A DNA stretch of 49,630 bases from positions 1-49,630 of the forward strand of contig NZ_JBFIII010000005.1 in the NCBI RefSeq assembly GCF_041601295.1. The letters are read 5' to 3'. Shown here piece after piece: positions 40,252 through 49,630 of this stretch (positions within the stretch are counted from its first letter, which is position 1; each line of letters starts with the position of its first letter). Both the position numbers and the translations under genes were made by a program. Source of the DNA: Immundisolibacter sp. Lineage in GTDB: Bacteria; Pseudomonadota; Gammaproteobacteria; Immundisolibacterales; Immundisolibacteraceae. The notes beneath the pieces are model-generated. The model was not told where the DNA came from. It ran no database searches and was given only the letters and a program-made list of their open reading frames with translations.

Positions 40252-41085
40252 ATGAACTATCGCCACGCCTTCCACGCCGGCAACTTCGCCGACGTATTCA
40301 AACACCTGTGTCTGGTCGCCCTGCTGCGCGGCCTGTCCCGCAAGGACAGCCCCTGGGCCTACCTGGACACCCACGCCGGCGCCGGCATGTACGACCTGTC
40401 CAGCGTGCCGGCACAGAAAACCGGCGAATACCGCCAGGGCATCGGTCGGTTATGGCAAGCGCCGGGACCGTTTCCGGCCGCGCTCGCCGACTACCTGGCG
40501 GTACTGCGGACACTGGTCGGCGGCAACGCGCCGCACCATTACCCTGGCTCACCGCTGATCGCTGCCGCCGTGGCGAGGCCACAGGACCGGGTGATCGCCT
40601 GCGAACTCAATCCGATCGAATATGCCGCCCTGGCTGCACATCCATCCACCGTGATGACCGTCCATAACAGCGACGGCTACCAGGGACTGAAAGCCTTCCT
40701 GCCGCCGGTCGAGCGCCGCGGCCTGGCACTCATCGACCCGCCCTACGAGGACGCCACAGAGCTCACGCGCCTGCCGCGCGAACTGCTGGCCGCCCACCGA
40801 CGCTTCGCCACCGGCTGCTACGCCCTGTGGTACCCACTCAAGGACGAAGGCCCGCTGGCAGGTCTCAAACGCAGCCTGCAGGACAGTGGCCTGCGCCGCC
40901 TGCTGCTGGCGGAGCTGCGCCTCAGCGCGCTGGTACAGGGCGGCATCCTGCACGGCTGTGGCCTGCTGGTGATCAACCCGCCGTGGGGCTTTGTCGAGCA
41001 ACTACAGGAAACGCTGCCAGTTCTGACGAAAATTCTGGCGCCCGGCAGCGGCAGCTCGCGCGTCGAATGGCTGGTACCAGAATAG
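40252..41085 (+). CDS. rlmJ: 23S rRNA (adenine2030-N6)-methyltransferase RlmJ
   Basis: The 277-residue methyltransferase starts MNYRHAFHAGNFADVFKHLC, the RlmJ hallmark, and has DTHAGAGMYDL (SAM site) and the catalytic LIDPPYEDATE (DPPY, N6-adenine methylation). GCGLLVINPPW is near the C-terminus. It methylates A2030 of 23S rRNA. The frame is open upstream, but the ATG at 40252 is the conserved start. It lies 70 nt after the isomerase gene and converges on acs. Confidence 0.94.
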   Translation: MNYRHAFHAGNFADVFKHLCLVALLRGLSRKDSPWAYLDTHAGAGMYDLSSVPAQKTGEYRQGIGRLWQAPGPFPAALADYLAVLRTLVGGNAPHHYPGSPLIAAAVARPQDRVIACELNPIEYAALAAHPSTVMTVHNSDGYQGLKAFLPPVERRGLALIDPPYEDATELTRLPRELLAAHRRFATGCYALWYPLKDEGPLAGLKRSLQDSGLRRLLLAELRLSALVQGGILHGCGLLVINPPWGFVEQLQETLPVLTKILAPGSGSSRVEWLVPE

Positions 41086-41101
41086 CTGGCTCGCAGACCA
41101 G

Positions 41102-43039
<1,938 letters not shown>

Positions 43040-43137
43040 GGGTTCTCCTGCTAATGGTCGGGCGCGCGCCTGCGCACTGGCGGAATGGTACACAGCGTGC
43101 CGGACACGTCGAGCAGCCCGGCGACGCAGAATGTCGA

Positions 43138-46100
43138 TCAGCGCTTTTCGACCTTCGGATCGGCCCAGGTGCCAGTCACGTGGTAGCGCTGCTCGGTCAC
43201 TTTGTCGATGGCGCCTTCGAAGATCTTTTGACCCAGATAAATGGCAGCCCCAACACCCGGCGCGGCAATGGCGCCGGCCAGTGGCAGGCTGGAGGTGACC
43301 TGCGGCGCACTGAGCACCTCCACATCCAGGCTGCGGTCGGTCAGATTGGTACGCCCGTTCAACGTCAGGTGCGCGGCGGGACCGCGCACGCGCAGGTTCT
43401 TCAACTGCGCCTGTCCGGCCGCGAGCAGCAACTCGCCATCCATGCGGTCAATGGCAAAGCCGCGACCAAAAACGTCCCGAAAATCAAGCGACAGACGGCG
43501 CGCCACACTGTCCAGGCTCAGGATGCCGAACAGCCTGCCCACGCCAGGCTCAACATCCGGCAGCGTACCCTTGCGCAGAGCGCCGCTGACCTTGCCGTCA
43601 AGCGCGGCAAAGGCAAACGCCCCGGGGCTACCCGGCCAGCTCACCTCGGCGCGCAGTTTGCCGCGGCCCTCACGTACCAGATTCTTGACGCCAAAATGTC
43701 CCAGAAAGGCCCCGAAGTCCTTGAAGTCGGCGCTGGCATCCAGGCTGCTGGTACTGTTCTTCTGATGACCTCGCCAGGCGCCGGTGCCGCTGATGCCACC
43801 AAAATCGCCCTCAAGGCGCAGGTTGTCGAAGGCAAGTCCATCCGCGAGCCGCCGACTGGACAGCTCCAGCGCGCCAAACGTCTCACCACCGTAATGCAAT
43901 TCGCCGATGCGCCCGCGCAGCACCGGCACCTTGGCCGGATCGACGCCGGCGGCGGTCCTGCCGTCGTTTTCTTCGTCGCGTTTCAGGTGCAGCCGGTCCA
44001 GTGCCAGCTCGACCTGCTGCTCGGCGCCGCCGCCGCGCACCCGAACCTGACCGGCCACGTCGGCCGCGTCCAGCGCAATATCCCAACCCTCGCTACGTGC
44101 CACTTGCAGCCGCAACTGATCGAAAGACTGGCCCAGATAGTCCAGCTGGTCCACATAAACATCGACTTGCGGCACCGGCCAGCTGCCGCCTCCATCGCTT
44201 CGAAAATGTTCCCCAAGCCAGGACAGCCACGGACTGAGCGGCAGGCGCTCGATGCGACCGTGCATCTTGAATCCGGCCGACGGCAACCGCGACTCGACGG
44301 CGATGGCCAGGTCACCGCGTCGCAGGGCCATGGCGCTGTCCTCGCGCGGACCGATATCCAGGTGCGCAACCAGCGGCTGGGCCGCCAGCACCACGTCCCA
44401 GGTACGCGGCGTGCTGCCGCCGCACTCACAATCCGCCCGTACCTGCAGCGGCCCGAGCTTCAGCGCGTCCAGGGGCGTGGGCAAATCGCCCACCGCCGCG
44501 GCGACGTCAAGATTCAGATCGAGGCCCAGCCGGCCATCGCCAGCAATATCCACGCGCCCTGGCCAGGGCAGTTTGCCCCTGAATAAAAACGGCCGCGGCA
44601 GGCGCAGGTAGCGCTGCAGCAGCAGCGCGTCGGCCTGACCACGCGGCTCGATGCGGACTGCATTCGCGGGTGCGGTTTCAAGATCGAACGCAACCGGGCC
44701 ACCGAACAATTGGGCCTGAACACCCTGCGCCCGCAGACCGGTCGCACTGAAACCGACCTCGCCACGCAAGGCGTCGAGCGTGAGTCCGGTGCTGCCGATG
44801 CGCAGGCGATTGTCGGTCAGGCGAGTGACGCCGCTGATTTTGGTCGACCTGACCGGGCCGCTGAATACCAGGTCCAGGCTCACCGAGGTCTGCGCGGGTC
44901 CATCGAAGCCCAACAGGCTGACCGCCTTGCCAAAACGCGCTGCCAGCGGCGACTGCTGCACAAAATGAATCACGTCCTGCGCGCTTCCGCTGGCGATGCC
45001 ATCCAGCAACAAGCGTTTACTGCGCAGCGCCACATCGGGAATTCGCACTTGCAGTTCAGTAGCACGGCTATCGAGCAGACGACCGTCGTCCAGCGTCAAC
45101 TCAAACTCCGGGCCACGCAGCGCAAACCGGCCGTCGCCTTCGCTCACTACCGGCCAGCCGGCACCAGGTCGATAATCGAGCTTGATGTCCGTGAATTCCG
45201 CCGTGCCCAGAAACTGCCCTCGGGCGTCCCGATACGGAAAACGCCGCGGATCCCCGCGCAGCAAGGCTTGCACCTTGCGCAGCGTACCGCCCTGGATAGC
45301 GTCTCGACCCCAGTCGATGAACTTCGGGGACAAGGCGCGGTCCGGCAGCAGGGCAAAGAACTCCGCGGCCGGGGCCTGGGGGATGCTGGCCTGCATGAAC
45401 AACTCAGGTTCGCCGTCCTGGGCCGGCAGCGACAGTCGGCCGCGCACCGATACCGGAATGCTGCCTACGAGAACCGCAAAATCCTTCAGCTGTGCCTGCC
45501 TGCCCTCGGAGGACCATTGCACTGCCAGTTCGCCGCGTGCCCTATCCATCTGTAGGGGCGCGGCATAGGCACTCGGCGCGTCCAGGGTCAGGTGCGGCGC
45601 GCCTTGCAACGTGAAGCTCGCCGCTGCGTCCGTGAGACGCAAATCGCCCGCGACGCCCGCCAGCCCTGGCAAGCGCGGCATAGGCCGCCAGGCCAGTTCA
45701 TCGACTTGCGCGGCCAAACGCAAACGCTGCCCCAAAGTCGCGGTGCGATCGATCACGGCTTTCAGATCTCGCGCCCGCACCGTGGGATCGGCTTGGGCCA
45801 GCATCGCGCCAGAGCTGCCGTCCTCTGCCTGAGAGGGCGGCAGAAGATCGGCCAAGGGGCCGAGCTGCGGCACGTCTAACAATCCAGCCGCCAGGGTCCA
45901 CCTGTCGCCGCTACGCTCGACATAACCGTGATCCAGACGCCAGGCACGCTCGCCCAGCCCAAGCCGCAGGCTATCGATACCTGCAACCCAACCCTGTGGC
46001 TGGCGCTGCCAGACCCCCTCCAAGTGCAGCGCATCGAAGGGAATGGTCGTTTTCGCCTGCGCTTGATGTAGCTCACCAAGACCGTCGATGCGACCGTGAA

Positions 46101-46881
46101 CACGTTCAATGTTGCCCTGCTTCCAGCGCAACCAGACTTCGGCGTCAAGCCGCCCGCTGAACAGACTGCGCCACAGGGGCACGTCGACTCCCTGCATATC
46201 GCGTGCAATCGCGTAGACGCGGCCCTCGCTGGCACCCAGATCCTGGCCAAGTCCGTCGATTTGCGCCTGCAGGTGCAACGCGCCGCTGGCGGCCCCCGCC
46301 ACACCCACGCGCAGGTCCAACCAATGGTGGCCGCCGTGGCGGCGCATTTGGACCTCGGCGTCCTGCAGGCTGATTGCCCGCGCCGCCTGCTGGTCGTCGC
46401 GGATATCGATCACGGCGGCGCTCAAGCGCACCTGCGGTTGCGCCAGCAACCAGGCGGAGAAACCCGCATTCGCGCCACCGTGGCCCAGCTGCATGCCGCC
46501 GATGCGCCAGCGAGCGTTGGCGTCGCGCACGATGCCCAAATGCAGGCCGACGATCTCAATATCCGCCAGGCGTGGCTGACGCGCGAGCAGCGATGCCCAC
46601 CAGGCGAAACGCAGGCGAAGCGCCTCGACCCGCGTCACACTGCCGTCGCTGCCGGTGAGCCCGACCTGCTGCAGGGTCAGCTCCGGCGTGATGCCGCGCA
46701 GACCCGCACGCAGCTGTGTGAACTCGACCCGATAACCCACCGCCTGGCTGACCCACTGCGCTACCTGCTGCGGATGGGTATCCAGGCGTGGCAACAGCAC
46801 GCGCAGTGCGGTCAGTCCCACGGCGCTCGAAACAAGAATACCGAGCGCGCTCCATAGCAGCAGACGGCGCATCACGGACAC
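43138..46881 (-). CDS. yhdP: YhdP-family AsmA-like envelope protein
   Basis: The 1247-residue protein has one N-terminal membrane helix (LLLWSALGILVSSAVGLTALRVLL) and a very long beta-rich periplasmic region with the TIGR02099/YhdP features: LGIVRDANARWRIGG near the start, DFRDVFGRGFAIDRMDGELLLAAGQAQL and MKNLRV-like KNLRVRGPAAHLTLNGRTNL near the end, finishing YHVTGTWADPKVEK. YhdP and its AsmA relatives are thought to form bridges that carry phospholipids to the outer membrane. Length is normal (~1250). It follows rlmH on the same strand. Confidence 0.92.
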   Translation of the reverse strand: MSVMRRLLLWSALGILVSSAVGLTALRVLLPRLDTHPQQVAQWVSQAVGYRVEFTQLRAGLRGITPELTLQQVGLTGSDGSVTRVEALRLRFAWWASLLARQPRLADIEIVGLHLGIVRDANARWRIGGMQLGHGGANAGFSAWLLAQPQVRLSAAVIDIRDDQQAARAISLQDAEVQMRRHGGHHWLDLRVGVAGAASGALHLQAQIDGLGQDLGASEGRVYAIARDMQGVDVPLWRSLFSGRLDAEVWLRWKQGNIERVHGRIDGLGELHQAQAKTTIPFDALHLEGVWQRQPQGWVAGIDSLRLGLGERAWRLDHGYVERSGDRWTLAAGLLDVPQLGPLADLLPPSQAEDGSSGAMLAQADPTVRARDLKAVIDRTATLGQRLRLAAQVDELAWRPMPRLPGLAGVAGDLRLTDAAASFTLQGAPHLTLDAPSAYAAPLQMDRARGELAVQWSSEGRQAQLKDFAVLVGSIPVSVRGRLSLPAQDGEPELFMQASIPQAPAAEFFALLPDRALSPKFIDWGRDAIQGGTLRKVQALLRGDPRRFPYRDARGQFLGTAEFTDIKLDYRPGAGWPVVSEGDGRFALRGPEFELTLDDGRLLDSRATELQVRIPDVALRSKRLLLDGIASGSAQDVIHFVQQSPLAARFGKAVSLLGFDGPAQTSVSLDLVFSGPVRSTKISGVTRLTDNRLRIGSTGLTLDALRGEVGFSATGLRAQGVQAQLFGGPVAFDLETAPANAVRIEPRGQADALLLQRYLRLPRPFLFRGKLPWPGRVDIAGDGRLGLDLNLDVAAAVGDLPTPLDALKLGPLQVRADCECGGSTPRTWDVVLAAQPLVAHLDIGPREDSAMALRRGDLAIAVESRLPSAGFKMHGRIERLPLSPWLSWLGEHFRSDGGGSWPVPQVDVYVDQLDYLGQSFDQLRLQVARSEGWDIALDAADVAGQVRVRGGGAEQQVELALDRLHLKRDEENDGRTAAGVDPAKVPVLRGRIGELHYGGETFGALELSSRRLADGLAFDNLRLEGDFGGISGTGAWRGHQKNSTSSLDASADFKDFGAFLGHFGVKNLVREGRGKLRAEVSWPGSPGAFAFAALDGKVSGALRKGTLPDVEPGVGRLFGILSLDSVARRLSLDFRDVFGRGFAIDRMDGELLLAAGQAQLKNLRVRGPAAHLTLNGRTNLTDRSLDVEVLSAPQVTSSLPLAGAIAAPGVGAAIYLGQKIFEGAIDKVTEQRYHVTGTWADPKVEKR

Positions 46882-46958
46882 AACCTCATCCCCTCTCAGC
46901 CAGCGGTCGAACCGCGCAGGCAGTGGACAATCATCGGGCCGTCAGCCCCGGCGGGCGC

Positions 46959-47432
46959 TCAGTGCTCACGGTGATACGGCAGGTTGTGCAACAGGCTGAA
47001 AGCGCGATACAGCTGCTCTGCCACCAACACCCGCGCCAGCATGTGCGGGAAGGTCAGTGCTGACAAGGCCCACTGGGAACGGACCCGCTCCCGGACCCCT
47101 GGACCAAAACCATCGGCGCCCCCGATCATTAACGCCAGCGGGCCACCCTGCGCCAACCAGTCAGACAACGCCACCGCCAGGCCGGGCGAGTCGTACTGTC
47201 GGCCACCGGCATCCAGCAACACCGGCCAGGCACTGTCCGGCAGGGCGGCGAGCAGGCGCGCGTCTTCCTGTGCCAGGGCCGCATCGCGACTGACGGCGCC
47301 GCGACGCGCGGGGGCGATTTCTCTGAGTTCTACTTTCAGACGACGTCCGAAGCGCCCGAGATAATCGGCACACGCGGCACTGACCCAACCCGGCGGCCGC
47401 TGGCCGACCGCCAGAATGAGCACCTGACTCAC
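46959..47432 (-). CDS. rlmH: 23S rRNA (pseudouridine1915-N3)-methyltransferase RlmH
   Basis: The 157-residue SPOUT enzyme ends LMIGGADGFGPGVRERV and LVAEQLYRAFSLLHNLPYHR, the RlmH signature with the knot and the dimer tail. Its start is a GTG ending at 47432, overlapping the rsfS stop (GTGA), with VSQVLILAVGQRPPGW at the front. It methylates pseudouridine 1915 in helix 69 of 23S rRNA. It follows rsfS, the conserved arrangement. Confidence 0.93.
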   Translation of the reverse strand: MSQVLILAVGQRPPGWVSAACADYLGRFGRRLKVELREIAPARRGAVSRDAALAQEDARLLAALPDSAWPVLLDAGGRQYDSPGLAVALSDWLAQGGPLALMIGGADGFGPGVRERVRSQWALSALTFPHMLARVLVAEQLYRAFSLLHNLPYHREH

Positions 47433-47797
47433 GCGCTGTCGCCGACCTGTTCTGCCTTCGGACGACGCGGCAGCGCCGACCACAGATCCTCCAGGCGATA
47501 CAGCTCGCGCGTCTGTGGCGACATGACATGGACCACCACGTCCACCAGGTCCACCAGCATCCACTCGGCGTCGCTGTCACCCTCTACGCCAAGTACGGTG
47601 AAACCGGCTCCCTTGGCAGCCTCGCGCGCCGCGTCGGCAAGCGCCCGCACGTGGCGGTTTGAGGTTCCGGTGGCTACCACCATCACCGAGGTGATGGTGG
47701 TCAGACGGCTCACATCGAGCACTTTCACGTCGACGGCTTTGAGGTCGTCCAGGGCCGCGAGCACCACGGATTGCAGGGAGGCAAGGTCTTTCGGCAT
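47429..47797 (-). CDS. rsfS: Ribosomal silencing factor RsfS
   Basis: The ~122-residue protein has the RsfS pattern VVLAALDDLKAVDVKVLDVS, ATGTSNRHVRALADA and EWMLVDLVDVVVHVMSPQTRELYRLEDLW. RsfS binds ribosomal protein L14 and blocks subunit joining when nutrients are scarce. I use the ATG ending at 47797, 2 nt after the nadD stop; a TTG two codons earlier would overlap it. It is followed by rlmH with a 4-nt overlap. Confidence 0.93.
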   Translation of the reverse strand: MPKDLASLQSVVLAALDDLKAVDVKVLDVSRLTTITSVMVVATGTSNRHVRALADAAREAAKGAGFTVLGVEGDSDAEWMLVDLVDVVVHVMSPQTRELYRLEDLWSALPRRPKAEQVGDSA

Positions 47798-47799
47798 AT

Positions 47800-48513
47800 T
47801 CAATCAATGTAGAGGCGATGGTGACGAATGTACCGCAGGCAGCTGTCGGCCACGAGAAAACGCGCGCTTTCTCCGGCTCCCAGCAACGCGCGTACCCGCG
47901 TCGCTGAGATGTCGAGTGGCGGCAGTGCCTGCCGCCAGACCACACCAGCACACGAGCCGCGCAGTGCTCGCGCGCTGTCCGCCAGACGACCGCCGATGGC
48001 TTGCGCCAGCTTGGCCGGCAACGGCGGCGCGGCCTGACCAGCCGATAAGGGGCGCTGCATCACCACCAGGTGCGCAAGCTCGAACAACGCCTGCCAGCGA
48101 TGCCAGCCGGTCAAGCCGGCGAACGCATCGGCGCCCAGCAGCAGGCAGATCGGCCGCTGGCCGAGCTCCTGGCGCAACTCTCCCAGAGTATCCACGGTGT
48201 AGGACGGACCGGCACGGCTCAGCTCTCGTGCGTCCACGCGCAAGCCAGCCACGCCGCGCACGGCGCGCCGCAACATCGCCAGACGGTGCTCGGCGGCCGC
48301 CCGCGGCTGAGGTCGGTGTGGTGGCAGGCGCGCCGGTATGAGGCGCACCTCGGCCAGATCGAGGGCTGATTTGAGCTCAATGGCGGCCCGCAGATGGCCC
48401 ACGTGAACCGGATCGAATGTGCCGCCCAGGATGCCGACTGGCCGCGGTGCAGGACGGCCTCTTCGCGGAAAATTTGTCAGGCGCGCACCTCGCCATTGCC
48501 GAGCACCACCCAC
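47800..48513 (-). CDS. nadD: Nicotinate-nucleotide adenylyltransferase
   Basis: The enzyme has the nucleotidyltransferase motif GILGGTFDPVHVGHLR and the C-terminal ISATRVRALL. It makes deamido-NAD from nicotinate mononucleotide and ATP. The frame opens with ATG at 48513, overlapping proA by 37 nt; family sequence begins near VGILGGTFDP (~residue 26), so a shorter start near the proA stop, via a non-ATG codon, cannot be ruled out. The proA-nadD-rsfS-rlmH order is conserved in many proteobacteria. Confidence 0.92.
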   Translation of the reverse strand: MGGARQWRGARLTNFPRRGRPAPRPVGILGGTFDPVHVGHLRAAIELKSALDLAEVRLIPARLPPHRPQPRAAAEHRLAMLRRAVRGVAGLRVDARELSRAGPSYTVDTLGELRQELGQRPICLLLGADAFAGLTGWHRWQALFELAHLVVMQRPLSAGQAAPPLPAKLAQAIGGRLADSARALRGSCAGVVWRQALPPLDISATRVRALLGAGESARFLVADSCLRYIRHHRLYID

Positions 48514-49630
48514 TTTTGATTGGTCAGGCCCTCCAGGCCCACCGGTCCACGGGCGTGCAATTTGTCGGTGCTGATGCCGATTTCGGCGCCAAGACCATAT
48601 TCATAGCCATCCGCAAAGCGGGTCGAGGCGTTCACCATGACCGAACTCGAATCTACCTCGCGCAGGAAACGATCGGCGTGGCCGAGGTCACGTGTCACGA
48701 TGGCGTCAGTATGGGCCGAGCCGTACCGGGTGATGTGCTCAATGGCGGCATCAATATCATCCACCACCCGCACAGCCAGAATCGGCGCCAGATACTCGGC
48801 GTACCAGTCAGCCTCAGTTGCCGACAGCAGGCCCGGCACCACGGCCTGGGTCCGCGCGCAGCCGCGCAGCTCCACGCCTTGGGCCTGCAACTCGGCAACA
48901 ATCGCCGGCAGCACCGCCGTCTCACTGTCCGCTACCAGCAGCGTTTCCAGAGCATTGCACACGCCATAACGATGGGTCTTGGCGTTCAGTACGATGCGCC
49001 GCGCCATGTCCAGGTCGGCCCCGGTGTCGATGTAAACATGGCAGACGCCGTCCAGATGCTTGAGTACCGGCACCCGCGCCTGCTGAATCACCGCCTCGAT
49101 CAGCCCCTTGCCGCCGCGCGGCACGATGATGTCGACATAAGCCGCCAGGCCCGCCAGAAGACCGACCGCTGCCCGGTCGGTGACTTCCACCACCTGTACC
49201 GCCGTCGCCGGCAGGCCAGCGCTTTCCAGCCCACTCGTGATACAGGCGGCGATGGCAAGGTTGGAGTGCAGGGCTTCGGAACCACCGCGCAGGATGCAGG
49301 CGTTGCCGGACTTCAGGCACAGACCGGCGGCGTCGGCGGTGACATTGGGGCGCGACTCGTAAATGATGCCGACCACCCCCAGCGGCACCCGCATACGCCC
49401 CACGCGGATGCCGGACGGACGAGCCCGCAGGTCGTCGATCGCACCCACCGGGTCGGCCAGAGCCGCGATCTGACGCAGGCCGTCAGCCATGGACGCGATG
49501 CGTGACCGGTCCAACATCAAACGGTCAAGCAGCGCCGCGTCCAGGCCGGTTGCCTTGCCGGAGGCCAGATCCCTGGCATTGGCCGCCAGCAGCGCCGGTT
49601 CGGCCCGCTGCAGCGCGTCGGCCATCGCCG
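48477..49630 (-). CDS. proA: Gamma-glutamyl phosphate reductase (5' end outside the window)
   Basis: At least 382 residues of ProA are present, including GIIYESRPNVTADAAGLCLKSG, ILRGGSEALHSN, the catalytic cysteine in YGVCNALETLLV and TGADL. It reduces gamma-glutamyl phosphate to the semialdehyde in proline synthesis. The protein is normally ~415-420 residues, and the sequence runs off the window at 49630, so the first ~35 residues are missing. The ATG near 49625 (AMADALQRAEPALLAANARDL) is internal. Confidence 0.95.
   Translation of the reverse strand, partial: AMADALQRAEPALLAANARDLASGKATGLDAALLDRLMLDRSRIASMADGLRQIAALADPVGAIDDLRARPSGIRVGRMRVPLGVVGIIYESRPNVTADAAGLCLKSGNACILRGGSEALHSNLAIAACITSGLESAGLPATAVQVVEVTDRAAVGLLAGLAAYVDIIVPRGGKGLIEAVIQQARVPVLKHLDGVCHVYIDTGADLDMARRIVLNAKTHRYGVCNALETLLVADSETAVLPAIVAELQAQGVELRGCARTQAVVPGLLSATEADWYAEYLAPILAVRVVDDIDAAIEHITRYGSAHTDAIVTRDLGHADRFLREVDSSSVMVNASTRFADGYEYGLGAEIGISTDKLHARGPVGLEGLTNQKWVVLGNGEVRA

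Noticed and set aside
43054..44586. A 510-codon plus-strand frame opposite yhdP
   Set aside because: No recognisable domain; explained by GC-rich codon third positions in yhdP.

Overview
The window is about 49.6 kb of GC-rich proteobacterial chromosome, and all of it except the first 5 kb is densely coding. The organism is very probably a gammaproteobacterium. The block rne / rluC / S49 peptidase / maf(yceF) / yceD / rpmF / plsX / fabH / fabD / fabG / acpP / fabF / mltG / tmk / holB / pilZ / tatD is the classic gammaproteobacterial arrangement, and holB-pilZ-tatD matches Pseudomonas order. A PEP-CTERM-tailed exoprotein at the left end suggests an environmental, exopolymer-making lineage. The genus cannot be read from the sequence.

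Layout. (1) 0-2.3 kb: a secreted lipase-like PEP-CTERM protein, split by one in-frame TAA. (2) 2.4-4.85 kb: a minus-strand accumulation of toxin-antitoxin-like pairs (DUF4160/DUF2442, DUF433/DUF5615, a MazEF-like pair and a broken VapBC) abutting a 3' scrap of an amidohydrolase; several members are truncated. This is the most plastic part of the window. (3) 5.1-16.4 kb: amino-acid permease; an efflux operon (lipoprotein adaptor, RND pump, LOG-family phosphoribohydrolase, all overlapping by 4 nt); a glgX/YgjP-like pair; a RIO kinase; and YajQ. (4) 16.5-31.9 kb: rne divergent from rluC-S49 peptidase, then yceF divergent from the yceD-rpmF-fatty-acid cluster, which runs on into mltG-tmk-holB-pilZ-tatD. 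(5) 31.9-39.3 kb, minus strand: ubiG, hemH, class I aldolase, a methyltransferase, an Old Yellow Enzyme homologue, bacterioferritin and Bfd behind a good Fur box, and a two-subunit Rieske dioxygenase. (6) 39.5-49.6 kb: FKBP isomerase and rlmJ on plus; acs, yhdP and the proA-nadD-rsfS-rlmH cluster on minus, with proA running off the right edge.

Most of the window is housekeeping: phospholipid and fatty-acid synthesis, RNA processing, rRNA modification, NAD and proline synthesis, heme and quinone synthesis. The accessory or unusual signals are the stop-interrupted PEP-CTERM lipase, the eroding toxin-antitoxin array, a TetR-type operator with no regulator gene beside it, an 18-bp palindrome in the rne leader, a promoter that leaves yceD almost leaderless, and an iron/redox cluster holding a Rieske oxygenase with no visible electron-transfer partners and an Old Yellow Enzyme with a changed active-site residue. 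I did not find a convincing wholly new multi-gene system. No tRNA, rRNA, CRISPR array or insertion sequence was seen by eye.
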